In this document: one piece after another, positions 16,909 to 27,250 of the stretch
Layout of the letters: each line of letters opens with the position of its first letter
Numbering within the stretch: the first letter of the stretch is position 1
DNA from: Faecalicatena absiana
Lineage (GTDB): Bacteria; Bacillota; Bacilli; Lactobacillales; Lactobacillaceae
DNA: 64,000 nucleotides
Assembly: GCA_017309015.1 (NCBI GenBank)
Contig: JAEDAG010000002.1
Span: 1-64,000, forward strand
Reading direction: 5' to 3'
Translations under genes and position numbers: made by a program
Notes under the pieces: generated by a model
What the model saw: the letters and a program-made list of their open reading frames with translations, nothing else
Database searches by the model: none
What the model was told of the DNA's origin: nothing

Positions 16909-17997
16909 TTAGTTTTTTCTATTTTTAGCGATTTCGCGGATTCTCGCCTTCGTCCGCTTGCCTTTTTCGGCAGAATCATTGCCAATCGTCTTGACCCCTA
17001 AAATATCCAGGAAGAAGGTAAAGATCGGCACGGAGACGATTAGCCCCCAGGTGCCGAAGAAATGCTCGCCCAAGAGCAGGACCACGAAGGTGTAGAAGAT
17101 GGGCAGCTCGGTCTTGGACGACATGAACTTCGGGTTGAGCACATAGGTTTCCAGGGTGTGCAGGACCAGAATCATGATCAAAATGTACAAGATATAGCGA
17201 TAGCCCCCGACGGAATAAGCCACGATAGACAAAGGAATCATTGAGATGATCACCCCGGCCACCGGCACCAGGCTGCAGATGAAGACCAAGAGCCCCAGGG
17301 CAAAGACCTGCGGCATCTTCATGATGGCCAGGCAGACCATGGTCAAGGCCGTGTTGCACAGGGCAATCATAAATTGGGCTTCCAGGACCACCCCAAAGGT
17401 GTTGGTAAATTTCTTGCCAAAATAGTAGATGTCTTCAAAAAAGCAGCCAAAGAGCTCGCTGGTCAGAAAAGACTTGGAGAAATTCCGCATCTCCTTGAGC
17501 TCGATCGTGTAGAAGAAGCTCAAGACCAGGGCCAGCAAGAAGGACACGGCGACTGACCCAAAGCCCTTGAGCGCCCCGGTAATGGCGCCCAGGCTGTTCT
17601 TTAGCTGGGTGGTCATGTCCTTTTGCGGGACGTACTTGTGCACCTGGCTCATCAGCCAGCCCATGTCATCAGACTGGTAGAAGGTGATGACGGAATTGGT
17701 CATCTTGTAGATCTGGCGAATCAGGACCGGCACGTAGTAGCGCAAGCCCAGATACAGCAGGGCCAGCAGGATGGCGTAGGTCAAGATGACGACCAGCTTC
17801 TCTGAGACATGGACTTTGTTAAAGCGGGCCTGGACAAAGCGGACCAGGTGGACGATCAGGTAGGTAAAAATAAAAGTCAGCAGGATCGTGTTCATCATGG
17901 CCCGGACGTAATAAAGAGCCAAGACGGTCAGGACCAGCACGACCGCCCGGCGCAAGTGGACATTCTTAATAAATTTTTGCCAAAGACTGCCTTCCAT
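16909..17997 (-). CDS. AI-2E family membrane transporter (PerM/TqsA-like)
   Basis: 362 aa with an N-terminal pair of membrane spans, a soluble stretch (about 95-150) and five or six C-terminal spans, including the family pattern FICSLVPVAGVIISMIPLS and LNPKFMSS near the end. Members were named after AI-2 export but several act as Na+/H+ antiporters or are uncharacterised, so the substrate is open. The lysine- and arginine-rich tail is cytosolic. Monocistronic, with its own terminator. Confidence 0.8.
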   Translation of the reverse strand: MEGSLWQKFIKNVHLRRAVVLVLTVLALYYVRAMMNTILLTFIFTYLIVHLVRFVQARFNKVHVSEKLVVILTYAILLALLYLGLRYYVPVLIRQIYKMTNSVITFYQSDDMGWLMSQVHKYVPQKDMTTQLKNSLGAITGALKGFGSVAVSFLLALVLSFFYTIELKEMRNFSKSFLTSELFGCFFEDIYYFGKKFTNTFGVVLEAQFMIALCNTALTMVCLAIMKMPQVFALGLLVFICSLVPVAGVIISMIPLSIVAYSVGGYRYILYILIMILVLHTLETYVLNPKFMSSKTELPIFYTFVVLLLGEHFFGTWGLIVSVPIFTFFLDILGVKTIGNDSAEKGKRTKARIREIAKNRKN

Positions 17998-18148
17998 AAG
18001 TATATCCTTTTCTCCTTACTTGTTGCTAGCTGCTCTTGCCTTTAATTAAAGCACTTTTTCACAAGGCCGTCTCTTACAATTTCCTTAAGTCCAGGCCAAA
18101 AGAAAAATTGATCCAGGGCTTCCCCAGGCCAATTATAAAATTCACTTA

Positions 18149-19930
18149 TCAAAAGGCTCCGCCGCCGCTGCCGCCGCCAAAGCCGCCACTTGAGACATCG
18201 CTGCCTGAGAAGGAGCCGCCCGAGCCAGCTGAGGAAGAAATCGCCTCATCAAAGCTGGTCGCAAAACCCCCGCTGCTGCCCACGTAGTAGCAGGCCCAGT
18301 AAGGATCAGCGGCAATTTCCGCTGGGAATTCCAGCTTCAGCTGCTTGAGCACCTTCTTGGCCAGGCCAAAGGCAATCGCGTAAGGCATGATCTGCTCCCA
18401 CAGGATCAGCTCGCCGATATCGCGCATCTTGAACTGGCCAATGTCGTTCAGCATCTGCTTGAAAGCAAGCGCGTGCTCAGTTGCCTTGGCCCCTTTCTCC
18501 GTCAAAGATGAGAAGCGGTGCAAGCGCAGCACTGACAAGGCAAAAAATGCCAGGTTCCAGGCCATGGCCAAGAAGAGGTAGAGAAAGTTCTGCTCGCTTT
18601 CTTCATACAAGAAGAAGCAGACGAGCCCGGCAGCAACGCTGGCAAACATGATCGCGCACGCGTAGAAGGTCAGCTTGTCTGCCCGCTCTTGCAGCGGCTT
18701 GTCGACGTAGCCCTCTTTGATCAGGGCTTCCTGGCTGTCTTCCTGCCACTGCTTGTAGCTGGACGTAATTCCCTTGCTGTCGCCATACTTGGTCAGTTCT
18801 TGGCTGGTAAAGCTCTTGCCATCTCCCACCTTTTTGAAGATCTTGTTTAAAAGCGGCAGATCGCCCCGGTACTTGCTGGTCTTGACGCAGCGGAAGTTCT
18901 GCCCTTCCTGCTCCGGCTTGATCGTCAATTCGCCCTGCCCGGCCCGCATGGCGATTTCCGCGGACAAGGCCGTGCTGTCTGGCGCTTTCTTGTTGACCAG
19001 CATCTGGGCCACGGTCGGACTGAAGTCCGGCAAGGCGAAATTGTGCCCCAATTCCTTCTTTGAGCGGACTTTGCTGCCAGACTGGCGGGTCTTGAAAAAG
19101 ACCGGCAGATAAAGGAGCGGGACCAAGGCAAAGAGGACCAGGCCAATTCGCTCATAGACCCGCTTGCGGGCCTGCTTGGCCTGGCTGGCTTCAGCCAGGC
19201 TTTTTTCCTGAGCCACCACCTTGGCCGCGATCTTACCGGAATGGCGCTTGGGGTTCTTGACCACCAGGCTGTTTGGAAACAGCAGGTGCAGCTCCAAGAA
19301 AGTTGCTTCCGGTAGAGCAGCCACTTTGGCTTGAACCAGGCCGCGCTTTGGATCAACCGTCAAGTGGCCTGGGGCATTGACATGAACCCAGCCCTTTAAA
19401 AAGGACAGATTCTGGCCCTTGAAGCGGACCGAGGCCGTAACGTTGGCGATTTCTTTCTTCCAGCCGGCCCCAATGATCTTGAAGTTCAGTTCAGACGCGT
19501 CCTGGTAGCTGTCCACCGCGCCGGAAATCCGGTAGCGGTAGACGACCTGGACCTTGCCCTCTTCAACCCGGTGGTAGACCTTGAACTTGTAGGAGTTGCC
19601 CTCCTTGCTGAAGTGGTAGACATTGCCGCTTTCAGCCTGGTTGTTCAAGACCGGATGGAAGCTCTTCCCGCTTTCCAGGTCCTTGATTTCAACGCGCTGC
19701 TGGCTGACTTTCTGCCCTTGCTCCAGGCTTTGGGTGTAATAGACCCCGTTGGCGGAATCGTCAAAGTCGTAGTCGATCTTTCTCGTCATTGACAAGGAGC
19801 CGTCGGCGTTGACTTCGGCCGTCACCTGCATGCGTTTCAAGTCATAGTCGGCCAGAACCCGCTCAGGCAGCAGGCAGGCCAGACCGGTGACCAAAAGCAA
19901 GACCAGGAGCGCTAAATGCTTGCGCTTCAT
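18149..19930 (-). CDS. DUF2207 membrane protein with glycine-rich tail
   Basis: 593 aa. A signal peptide (about 1-27, ending RVLA) precedes the DUF2207 extracellular domain (about 28-235: two beta-rich halves), a membrane segment near 255-275 (IGLVLFALVPLLYLPVFF), a cytosolic part, two more spans near 430-475, and a C-terminal Gly/Ser tail (GGSGGGAF) that is a regular feature of the family. Function is unknown across Firmicutes; proteins of this kind are often linked to the envelope. Single gene with start ATG preceded by GAGGGG. The 150 bp before and after hold no other gene. Confidence 0.8.
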   Translation of the reverse strand: MKRKHLALLVLLLVTGLACLLPERVLADYDLKRMQVTAEVNADGSLSMTRKIDYDFDDSANGVYYTQSLEQGQKVSQQRVEIKDLESGKSFHPVLNNQAESGNVYHFSKEGNSYKFKVYHRVEEGKVQVVYRYRISGAVDSYQDASELNFKIIGAGWKKEIANVTASVRFKGQNLSFLKGWVHVNAPGHLTVDPKRGLVQAKVAALPEATFLELHLLFPNSLVVKNPKRHSGKIAAKVVAQEKSLAEASQAKQARKRVYERIGLVLFALVPLLYLPVFFKTRQSGSKVRSKKELGHNFALPDFSPTVAQMLVNKKAPDSTALSAEIAMRAGQGELTIKPEQEGQNFRCVKTSKYRGDLPLLNKIFKKVGDGKSFTSQELTKYGDSKGITSSYKQWQEDSQEALIKEGYVDKPLQERADKLTFYACAIMFASVAAGLVCFFLYEESEQNFLYLFLAMAWNLAFFALSVLRLHRFSSLTEKGAKATEHALAFKQMLNDIGQFKMRDIGELILWEQIMPYAIAFGLAKKVLKQLKLEFPAEIAADPYWACYYVGSSGGFATSFDEAISSSAGSGGSFSGSDVSSGGFGGGSGGGAF

Positions 19931-20151
19931 TTTTATCCCCTCCTCTTTCCGGACTGATGCAATCGCTATTCTTTCTTAAATTAATTATAATTCAGCAATC
20001 TTCTGCCTGGCAATGCAAAAAGAAGCGGCTTTCATTGGCAAAATGCCTGCTTTTATCATGCCTTTCCCGCATAAGCGTGGTAAACTATGTTTATACTGGC
20101 CTATCATGGATTAACATGAAGGCGAATTGCATTACGTTGGGAGGAAACAAG

Positions 20152-20769
20152 ATGCGCAAACCAATGCTGGCCGGCATCCTTGCCGTGGAACTGGCCTTAG
20201 TCGGAGCCGCGTTTTTCTATCACCAGAGTCAGGCAGACAAGAGCAGCCAGGCGAGCGAAAGCGGCAGCAAAACCTACAAAGTCTACCCGAAAGCCGAGAA
20301 GAGCTCTGTCAAAGACGACAAGACTGACAAGGACAAGGCTAAAGCCAAGTCCAAATCCAAGAAGAAGAGCAAGAAAGAATCCGCGAGCTCCGCAAGCAGC
20401 TCAAAAGACATGAGCCAATCATCTTCGTCAAGCAGCCAGTCAAGCGAAGATGACCAAAGCGGCGAAGACAACAGCCAAAGCAGCCAAGCTGAGTCGACTT
20501 CCAAGAAGAAGAAGTCAACTTCCAGCGGCCGCTCCTATTCATACTCTTACTACCCGTACAGCTACTCCAGTCCAAGCAGCTCCAAGAAGTCGACGACCAA
20601 GTCGTCCAGCTCAAGCACCAATGACGATGACAGCTATGACACGGATGACGACAGCGACAATACGGATGCAGACTACGATACTGGCGACACGAATGACGAC
20701 AATCAAGCTGATACCGATGACACCCAAGCTGATACGGTTGATGACCAGGACGTCGATCAAGACAATTAA
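20152..20769 (+). CDS. Ser/Lys/Asp-rich anchored surface protein
   Basis: 205 aa. The start at 20152 is chosen because GGGAGGAAACAAG stands just upstream; the frame is open further 5' but without a ribosome site. A single N-terminal hydrophobic segment (about 6-23) acts as signal anchor. The rest is low complexity in three zones: Lys/Ser (about 40-95), Tyr/Ser with YSYSYYPYSYSS (about 125-142), and an Asp/Thr-rich tail with repeating DDTQADT-like units to the end. No folded domain is visible. It could be a cell-wall spacer or adhesive, or bind cations through the acidic tail. Followed by a strong terminator. Confidence 0.65.
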   Translation: MRKPMLAGILAVELALVGAAFFYHQSQADKSSQASESGSKTYKVYPKAEKSSVKDDKTDKDKAKAKSKSKKKSKKESASSASSSKDMSQSSSSSSQSSEDDQSGEDNSQSSQAESTSKKKKSTSSGRSYSYSYYPYSYSSPSSSKKSTTKSSSSSTNDDDSYDTDDDSDNTDADYDTGDTNDDNQADTDDTQADTVDDQDVDQDN

Positions 20770-20812
20770 GCTTTCCTGAAGCCACCTGCAGCAATTCACC
20801 AAAATGCAGCGC

Positions 20813-20859
20813 AAAAAAATAGTTCAAGATCTGTCAGCAGATCTTGAACTATTTTTTTG
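20813..20859. terminator. strong bidirectional terminator
   Basis: A perfect 13-bp stem AGTTCAAGATCTG / CAGATCTTGAACT with a TCAG loop, seven A before and seven T after. It separates the convergent surface-protein and aspS genes. Confidence 0.9.
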
Positions 20860-20863
20860 CTTG

Positions 20864-22708
20864 CTATTCTTCGTGACTCTTCACGTCTTCAGCCGCTTCC
20901 TTTTCCAATGAAGCTTCGTACTTTTCAACGCCTTCCTTGGCGTCTTCAGCCACTTCAATGCCCAGGTCGCGCAATTGCTGGTCGGCAACCGGACTTGGAG
21001 CGTGCATCATTGGCTCGCTGGCGCTGGCGTTCTTAGGGAAGGCAATGACGTCGCGGATGTTGTCCTTGCCAGCCAGCAGCATGGCGAAACGGTCAAGGCC
21101 GATAGCCAAGCCGGCATGTGGCGGGAAGCCCATGTCCAAGGCATCCATCAAGAAGCCGAATTGCTCGTAGGCCCGTTCCTTGGTGAAGCCCAAGGCCTTG
21201 AACATCTTCTCTTGAATTTCGCGCTTGTGGATCCGGATTGAGCCGCCGCCCAGTTCGTAGCCGTTCAAAACGATGTCGTAGCTGCGGGCGTGGGCCTTGT
21301 GCGGATCAGTTTCCAGGAGCTCAATCCCCTTGTCGTCTGGCATGGTGAATGGGTGGTGGGCCGCGATCCAGCGCTGGTCGCCTTCATCGTATTCAAAGAG
21401 CGGCCAGTCGACAACCCACAGGTACTTGTAAGTGTCCTTAGGAATGATGCCGGTTTCCTTGGCCGTGTGCCGGCGCAGGTAGTTCAAGGAGTCGCAGCAG
21501 ACCTTCCATTGGTCAGCGATGAAGAGGAGGAGTTCCCCGCCTTCAAGGCCGAATTCCTTGATCAAGCCCTGCTTTTCATCCTCGCTCAAGAAGCGGGCAA
21601 CTGGGCCTGAGAATTCGCCGTCTTCGTACTTGGTCCAAGCCAGGCCCTTAGCGTGGTAGCGCTTGATGTAGTCCTGCATGGCGTCGATCTTCTTGCGGGA
21701 GTAGAACTTGGCCCCGCCCTTAACGGCAATCCCGCGGACGAAGCCACCGTTTGCCAAAGCAGAGCTGAAGACCTTGAAGCCGGAGTTGGCAAAAATGGCG
21801 CCCAGGTCATGGATCAGCATTTCGTAGCGGACGTCTGGCTTGTCGCAGCCGTACTTGTCCATTGACTCTTGCCAGGTAATCCGTGGCAGCGGCAATTTCA
21901 GGTCAATGCCCTTGACGTCCTTCATCACCTTAGCCAACAGGCCTTCAGTCACGTCCTGCACCCCTTGCTCGTCCATGAATGAGGTTTCCAGGTCGATCTG
22001 GGTGAATTCTGGCTGCCGGTCCCCACGCAGGTCTTCGTCTCTGAAGCAGCGGGCGATCTGGTAGTACTTGTCAAAGCCAGCCCCCATCAAAAGCTGTTTG
22101 AAAATTTGCGGTGACTGCGGCAAGGCGTAGAAGGAGCCTGGGTAGACCCGGGATGGGACCAGGTAGTCGCGGGCCCCTTCTGGCGTTGACTTGCCCAGGT
22201 CAGGGGTTTCAATGTTGATGAAGCCTTCGCCTGACAGGTAGGCGTTGGTTGCCGTCATGATCTTGGCGCGCAGGATCAGGGCGTTTTGCAGGGTTGGCCG
22301 GCGCAGGTCAAGGTAGCGGTACTTCAAGCGGGTCTGTTCGCTGGCTACCAGGTCGTCCTTGATTTCAAATGGAGGAGTCTTGGCCTTGTTCAAGACATCG
22401 ATCTCGCTGGCAATCACTTCTACGTCGCCAGTCTTCATGTCCGGGTTCTTGCTTGCCCGCTCGTTGACCTGGCCCTTGACTTCAATCACGTATTCCTGGC
22501 CCAAGGAAGCAGCCGCGTCCATCAGCTCCTTGCCGGAGTCATGGTTTACGACGACCTGGACGATCCCTTCCCGGTCGCGCAGGTCGATGAAGATCAGCTG
22601 GCCCAGGTTGCGGACGCGCTGTACCCAGCCGTAGAGCAAAACGTCTTGGCCAAGATACTTGCTGGTAATGTTGCCACAATAATCTGTTCTTTTATCCATT
22701 TTCATCAT
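20864..22708 (-). CDS. aspS: aspartyl-tRNA synthetase
   Basis: 614 aa, full length. OB-fold anticodon domain at the N-terminus ([30 protein letters not shown]), class II catalytic core with motif 2 [18 protein letters not shown], the bacterial insertion domain (GAD-type, about 300-420), and motif 3 [15 protein letters not shown]. The C-terminal tail is acidic. It charges tRNA-Asp. Second gene of the hisS-aspS operon, 15 bp after hisS, under the T-box leader upstream of hisS. Confidence 0.97.
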   Translation of the reverse strand: MMKMDKRTDYCGNITSKYLGQDVLLYGWVQRVRNLGQLIFIDLRDREGIVQVVVNHDSGKELMDAAASLGQEYVIEVKGQVNERASKNPDMKTGDVEVIASEIDVLNKAKTPPFEIKDDLVASEQTRLKYRYLDLRRPTLQNALILRAKIMTATNAYLSGEGFINIETPDLGKSTPEGARDYLVPSRVYPGSFYALPQSPQIFKQLLMGAGFDKYYQIARCFRDEDLRGDRQPEFTQIDLETSFMDEQGVQDVTEGLLAKVMKDVKGIDLKLPLPRITWQESMDKYGCDKPDVRYEMLIHDLGAIFANSGFKVFSSALANGGFVRGIAVKGGAKFYSRKKIDAMQDYIKRYHAKGLAWTKYEDGEFSGPVARFLSEDEKQGLIKEFGLEGGELLLFIADQWKVCCDSLNYLRRHTAKETGIIPKDTYKYLWVVDWPLFEYDEGDQRWIAAHHPFTMPDDKGIELLETDPHKAHARSYDIVLNGYELGGGSIRIHKREIQEKMFKALGFTKERAYEQFGFLMDALDMGFPPHAGLAIGLDRFAMLLAGKDNIRDVIAFPKNASASEPMMHAPSPVADQQLRDLGIEVAEDAKEGVEKYEASLEKEAAEDVKSHEE

Positions 22709-22723
22709 TTTGCAAAAAATCTC

Positions 22724-24010
22724 CTATTTTTCGATCTTGGAAAGCAGCTTTTCCCGGTCTTCCAAGTCACTGAATTCCAAGCTGAACTGCTCACCATCGC
22801 TCAAGCGCTTGATGGTCAGCTTGCCGGCGGCAATTTCCTTGGCCCCCAGGGTCACGACGTAGCTGGCGCCGACGCGGTCAGCCTTCTTGAACTGGTTCTT
22901 CAGCTTCTTCTGGTCAACGTCGTATTGGGCACTGAAGCCAAGGCCGCGGAGCTTGCGGGCGGTCTTGACGGCATACATGGCGCTGCCTTCACCGATGTTG
23001 GTGATGAAGAAGTCGATCCCCTGGTCCGCGAACAGCGCCGGGTTTTGCTTGGACAGAACCAGCATCAAGCGCTCTTCGCCGATCCCAAAGCCAACGGCTG
23101 GGGTTTCCGGCCCGTCGAATTCTTCAACCAGGTGGTTGTAGCGACCCCCGCCCAAGACCGTTGAAGGGCTGGCCCAGAGAGACTTGTCGTCCACCATGAA
23201 TTCGAAGATGACCCCGGTGTAGTAGTCAAGGCCGCGGACCAGGTCGTCGTCAATGACGTACTTGACGCCCAGTTCGTCCAGAGCCGCCAGGATGTTCTTG
23301 AAGTTCTCCTTGGATTCATCGTCAAGGTAGTCGCGGATCTTTGGCGCGTCTGGCAAGAACTGCTTGTCTTCTTCAGCCTTAGAGTCCAGAATCCGCAGGG
23401 GGTTCTTTTCCAAGCGCCGCTTTGAGTCTTCGCTGAGCTGGTCCTTGACTGGAGTGAAGTAGTTGACCAGGGCTTCGTGGTAGGCCTGGCGGACTTGGCT
23501 GTCACCCAAGGTGTTGATGTGCAGCTCGTAGTTCTTGACGCCCAGCTCGCCTAAGAGGTCATGCCCCAGCATGATGGTTTCCACGTCAGCCAGGTAGCTG
23601 TTTGAGCCAAAGCTCTCCACTCCGATTTGGTGGAATTCGCGCTGGCGGCCAGCCTGCGGTCTTTCATAGCGGTACATTGGGGCAATGTAGTAGACATTGA
23701 ACGGCTTAACGGTTTCAGGCCCGTAAAGCTTATTTTCAACGTAGGCGCGGACGACGCCGGCCGTGCCTTCAGGCCGCAGGGCGATGTGCCGCTGGCCTTT
23801 GTCGTAGAAGTCGTACATTTCCTTTTCCACGACGTCGCTGGTCTCGCCGGATGAGCGGGAGAAGATTTCATAATTTTCAAAACTTGGGGTTCTGATTTCC
23901 CGGTAGTTGGCACGCTTGAACAAGTCGCGCGCGGTCTGCTCCACCTTTTCCCATTGACCGGAAGTTTCTGGGAGGATGTCAACAGTCCCTTTTGGCTTTT
24001 GAACTCTCAT
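22724..24010 (-). CDS. hisS: histidyl-tRNA synthetase
   Basis: 428 aa, full length class II enzyme. Motif 2 [18 protein letters not shown], the His-specific [16 protein letters not shown] (HisA motif) and motif 3 [11 protein letters not shown]; the C-terminal anticodon-binding domain starts near residue 330. ATG start with AAAGGTGATC. It is the first gene behind the T-box riboswitch, so its expression should rise when the cognate tRNA is uncharged. Confidence 0.97.
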   Translation of the reverse strand: MRVQKPKGTVDILPETSGQWEKVEQTARDLFKRANYREIRTPSFENYEIFSRSSGETSDVVEKEMYDFYDKGQRHIALRPEGTAGVVRAYVENKLYGPETVKPFNVYYIAPMYRYERPQAGRQREFHQIGVESFGSNSYLADVETIMLGHDLLGELGVKNYELHINTLGDSQVRQAYHEALVNYFTPVKDQLSEDSKRRLEKNPLRILDSKAEEDKQFLPDAPKIRDYLDDESKENFKNILAALDELGVKYVIDDDLVRGLDYYTGVIFEFMVDDKSLWASPSTVLGGGRYNHLVEEFDGPETPAVGFGIGEERLMLVLSKQNPALFADQGIDFFITNIGEGSAMYAVKTARKLRGLGFSAQYDVDQKKLKNQFKKADRVGASYVVTLGAKEIAAGKLTIKRLSDGEQFSLEFSDLEDREKLLSKIEK

Positions 24011-24060
24011 TGGATCACCTTTGTCTAAAATTTATTTTCATCACGCAAAGAAAAACATAT

Positions 24061-24255
24061 AAAAAGCGCCCTTGAATCGAATCAAGGGCGCTTGAAAATA
24101 GCACGGTACCACCTTTTGCTTGCTGTCATTAACGCTGACGAAACGAACCATTATCTGTTAAAGGGTCACAGTTAGCGACCTTCTGCTCTTTCACCAGGCG
24201 AGCAGTCTCTGAAAAAGGCCCTGCTATCTTCATTCTTTGTCATTGATAATTCTTT
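24061..24255 (-). promoter_or_regulatory. T-box riboswitch of hisS-aspS
   Basis: On the minus strand the T-box proper reads AGGTGGTACCGTGC (24102-24115), followed by a terminator stem AGCGCCCTTGA / TCAAGGGCGCT (24064-24094) and T's. Upstream is a stem I with an apical CTGCTC / GAGCAG helix (about 24182-24205). The leader is compact (about 190 nt). The specifier triplet is not certain: a GAC (Asp) lies in the 3' side of stem I near 24162-24172, and I see no clear His CAC codon there. Confidence 0.88.
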
Positions 24256-24303
24256 ACTAGTGTAGCTTGTTTTGCTTGATAAATCAAGGCTTTGTAAGCC
24301 ATT

Positions 24304-24741
24304 TTACAGGTCAAGGACGATGGTGAAGGGGCCGTCGTTTTCCAGCTCGACCTTCATGTCGGCGCCAAACTCCCCTTTTTCAACGTGCAGGCCCTGCTTG
24401 ACCAGTTCCTGGTTGAAATCTTCCCACAAGTCCTTGGACTTTGGCGGCCGCATGGCATGGACGAAGCTGGGCCGGTTGCCCTTCTTGGTGTCAGCCAGCA
24501 GAGTAAACTGGCTGACGGACAGGATTTCTCCGCCAACGTCCTTGATGCCCAGGTTGGTCTTGCCCTGCTCATCTTCAAAAATCCGCATCTTGGCGATCTT
24601 GTCGGCGGCTTTGACCACTTGGTCCAAGCCGTCCCCTTCAGCCAGGCCGACCAGGAGCAAAAGCCCCTGCTTGATCTGGCCAACGACTTGCCCGTCAATT
24701 CTTACGGCGGCATGGTTGACTCTTTGAATTACTACTCGCAT
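24304..24741 (-). CDS. dtd: D-aminoacyl-tRNA deacylase
   Basis: 145 aa starting MRVVIQRV, the invariant beginning of the family; a longer upstream frame is out of phase with real start signals. Motifs [19 protein letters not shown] (catalytic TLLAD-type strand) and [16 protein letters not shown] are present. It removes D-amino acids wrongly attached to tRNA, in the cytosol. Its ATG lies 1 nt after the rel stop codon, so the two are co-translated, the usual rel-dtd pair of Firmicutes. Confidence 0.95.
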   Translation of the reverse strand: MRVVIQRVNHAAVRIDGQVVGQIKQGLLLLVGLAEGDGLDQVVKAADKIAKMRIFEDEQGKTNLGIKDVGGEILSVSQFTLLADTKKGNRPSFVHAMRPPKSKDLWEDFNQELVKQGLHVEKGEFGADMKVELENDGPFTIVLDL

Positions 24742-24742
24742 A

Positions 24743-27013
24743 TTAGTTGTCCGTTCTCTTAGTATCGTAAACGTCTGGAATGTCGCGCAGCTTGGCCATG
24801 ATGTCATTGAGCTGCTCGGCGTTCTTGACTTCAACCGTGATGTAGAAGTGGGCGATGTTGTCATCGTTGACGCTGGCCGAAACGTTGGTAATGTTCTTGG
24901 TCATGGAGTTCAAGCGGTTGATGACATCGCTGAGCAGCTTCTGGCGGTTGTAGCCAAAAAGCTCGAAGTTGGCATTGAAGCCAGCCTGCTTGTCATCGCT
25001 GATCTTGTTCCAGGCCACGTCGATCAGGCGGCCTTGGTTGACGGGATCGCTGCTTGCAACGTTGCGGCAGTCCGCCCGGTGGACGGTCACGCCCCGGCCC
25101 TTGGTTACGTAGCCCACGATCGGGTCGCCGGGAACCGGGTTGCAGCACTTGGCAAAGTGCAGGTCCAGGTCTTCCAGACCTTGAACGACGACCAGACTGT
25201 CAGACTTCTTGCCCTTGCCCTTTTTGCTCTTGTTCTTGCTCTTGTCGTCAGCATCGCTGGTCTTCTTGATGACGGTCGCGGCCGCGGTCTGCTGGCCAGC
25301 CGTCATGATCTTCTCCTCCAGCTCTTTCTGCTTGGCCTGCTCTTGCTGGTGGCGCAGGTCGGCAGTCAACCGGTTGTAGACCGTCAAGGCTGACATGTTG
25401 CCAAAGCCAATCGCCGCGCACATGTCGTCTTCAGTCTTGAAGCTGTAGTGGCGCAGGACTTCGTCGATCTTGTCCTTGGTCAGGTATTCGGCCGGCTTGA
25501 GCTCATTTTCCCGGAGCAGGTTCAAGATTTCCTCGCGCCCGCGCTCAACCGACTCATCCCGGTCGATTTCCCGGAAGTAGCGGCGGATCTTGTTGCGGGC
25601 TCTGGAAGTCTTGACCATGTCTGACCAGTCTCTGGACGGCTTGGCATTGCTTTGGGTCAGGATATCGACCACGTCGCCGTTTTTCAGCTTGTAGTCCAGC
25701 GGCACCAATTTGTCGTTGACCTTGGCGCCGATCGCGTGGTCGCCGACCTGGGTGTGGATGGCGTAGGCAAAGTCCAAGGTTACCGACCCCTTAGGAAGTT
25801 CATAGACCTCGCCGCGGGGGGTGAAGACGTAGACCTTGTCCGAGAAGATGTCCGTGTGGACGGCTTCCATGAATTCATCCGCGTTTTTGGAATCCTTCTG
25901 CAGATCCAGAATCTCGCGGCCAATATCCAAGGCCCCGCCGTCTTTAGCATTGACCCCGTCAAAGTTGCCGCGCTTGTAAGCCCAGTGGGCAGCGACACCG
26001 TATTCGGCCACTTGGTGCATGGCCTTGGTCCGGATCTGGATTTCCAGCGGCTTGCCGCCAGGCCCGATAATGGTGGTGTGCAAGGACTGGTAGCCGTTGG
26101 CCTTAGGCATGGCAATGTAGTCCTTAAAGCGCCCTGGCATTGGCTTCCACTTGGTGTGGACCGCGCCCAGGACCGCGTAGCAGTCCTTGACCGTCGGCAC
26201 GATTACCCGGACAGCCAGCAGGTCATAGATTTCGTTGAAATCCTTGTGCTTGTTGACCATCTTCTTGTAGATGGAATAAATGTGCTTGGGACGTCCGGAG
26301 ATCTCATACTTGATGCCTAATGAGTCCAGAGTTCCGCGCAGGTAGTCGATCGCATCGCTGATGTATCCTTCACGCTCTGAACGCTTGGCATCCATCAAAG
26401 AAACGATCTTATAGTATTCATCTGGATTGGTGTAGCGGAAGGACATGTCTTCCAGTTCCCACTTGATGGTCCCGATACCAAGCCGGTCAGCCAGTGGGGC
26501 ATAGATATCCAAGGTTTCGGCCGCGATCCGCCGCTGCTTGTCCGGGCGCAAGTGCTCCAAGGTGTGCATGTTGTGCAAACGGTCGGCCAGCTTGACCAGG
26601 ATGACCCGCAGGTCCTTGGCCATGGCAATCAGCATCTTGCGGTGGTTTTCCGCCAGGAATTCCTTGTGGGACTTGTATTCGTACTTGTTCAGCTTGGTGA
26701 CCCCGTCAACGATAAAGGCCACGTCTGGACCAAACTTTTCCTTGATATCGTCGTTGGTAACGGGAGTATCTTCCACCGTGTCATGCAAAAAGCCGGCAGC
26801 CACCGTGTCTGGGTCCAGGCCTAAAGTTGCCAGCGTCCCCGCTACCTGGGTCGGGTGAACGATGTAAGGCTGACCAGAAGCTCTGGTTTGCCCTTCATGG
26901 GCCCGGGCCGCAAATTCATAGGCGCTTTCCACGAAGTCCAGCTGGTCCTTGGTCATGTATTTCTTGCAGGCATCCATTACCTGCTCATGGGTCATTTCAA
27001 CATATTTTGACAT
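24743..27013 (-). CDS. rel: bifunctional (p)ppGpp synthetase/hydrolase Rel
   Basis: 756 aa. I place the start at ATG 27013 because GGTGAT precedes it by 5 nt; a GTG 9 nt upstream overlaps that site. Order: HD hydrolase domain with [10 protein letters not shown] and FLHDTVEDT, nucleotidyltransferase synthetase domain with [23 protein letters not shown] domain ([16 protein letters not shown]), conserved Cys pair ([12 protein letters not shown]) and C-terminal ACT domain. It makes and degrades the alarmone under amino acid starvation on the ribosome. Upstream of dtd. A second, small alarmone synthetase is encoded at 44514. Confidence 0.96.
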   Translation of the reverse strand: MSKYVEMTHEQVMDACKKYMTKDQLDFVESAYEFAARAHEGQTRASGQPYIVHPTQVAGTLATLGLDPDTVAAGFLHDTVEDTPVTNDDIKEKFGPDVAFIVDGVTKLNKYEYKSHKEFLAENHRKMLIAMAKDLRVILVKLADRLHNMHTLEHLRPDKQRRIAAETLDIYAPLADRLGIGTIKWELEDMSFRYTNPDEYYKIVSLMDAKRSEREGYISDAIDYLRGTLDSLGIKYEISGRPKHIYSIYKKMVNKHKDFNEIYDLLAVRVIVPTVKDCYAVLGAVHTKWKPMPGRFKDYIAMPKANGYQSLHTTIIGPGGKPLEIQIRTKAMHQVAEYGVAAHWAYKRGNFDGVNAKDGGALDIGREILDLQKDSKNADEFMEAVHTDIFSDKVYVFTPRGEVYELPKGSVTLDFAYAIHTQVGDHAIGAKVNDKLVPLDYKLKNGDVVDILTQSNAKPSRDWSDMVKTSRARNKIRRYFREIDRDESVERGREEILNLLRENELKPAEYLTKDKIDEVLRHYSFKTEDDMCAAIGFGNMSALTVYNRLTADLRHQQEQAKQKELEEKIMTAGQQTAAATVIKKTSDADDKSKNKSKKGKGKKSDSLVVVQGLEDLDLHFAKCCNPVPGDPIVGYVTKGRGVTVHRADCRNVASSDPVNQGRLIDVAWNKISDDKQAGFNANFELFGYNRQKLLSDVINRLNSMTKNITNVSASVNDDNIAHFYITVEVKNAEQLNDIMAKLRDIPDVYDTKRTDN

Positions 27014-27186
27014 ACAGATCACCGATTTCTATTTAATTCTAGCCAGTAACATCTATTCTACCGCAAATGCCTATTTTAAGAAAAAATGAGAATTTCTCTT
27101 GCTTTTATTTTACATCTTTTCAAAGGCTTTTTAACTTTTTTAGAAAATATCCCAAGTTATTCTATCATCAGTCAGGCACAGATTAA

Positions 27187-27226
27187 ACAAAAAAGCAAAA
27201 ACACTCATCCATGTCAGATGAGTGTC
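27187..27226 (-). terminator. terminator of prmA
   Basis: Minus strand stem ACACTCATC / GATGAGTGT with a 7-nt loop and the tail TTTTTGCTTTTTTG, 25 bp after the prmA stop. The rest of the 27014-27250 gap is AT-rich and should hold the rel promoter. Confidence 0.8.
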
Positions 27227-27250
27227 GAAAGTCGTCTCTAGTTTTACTGG

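Noticed and set aside
19957-20151. Longer start for the Ser/Asp-rich protein
   Set aside because: The strong ribosome site and signal-anchor start at 20152; the upstream part reads through a promoter-like AT-rich spacer.
24742-24864. Extended N-terminus of Dtd
   Set aside because: The added sequence is a shadow of the rel C-terminus; the family starts MRVVIQRV.
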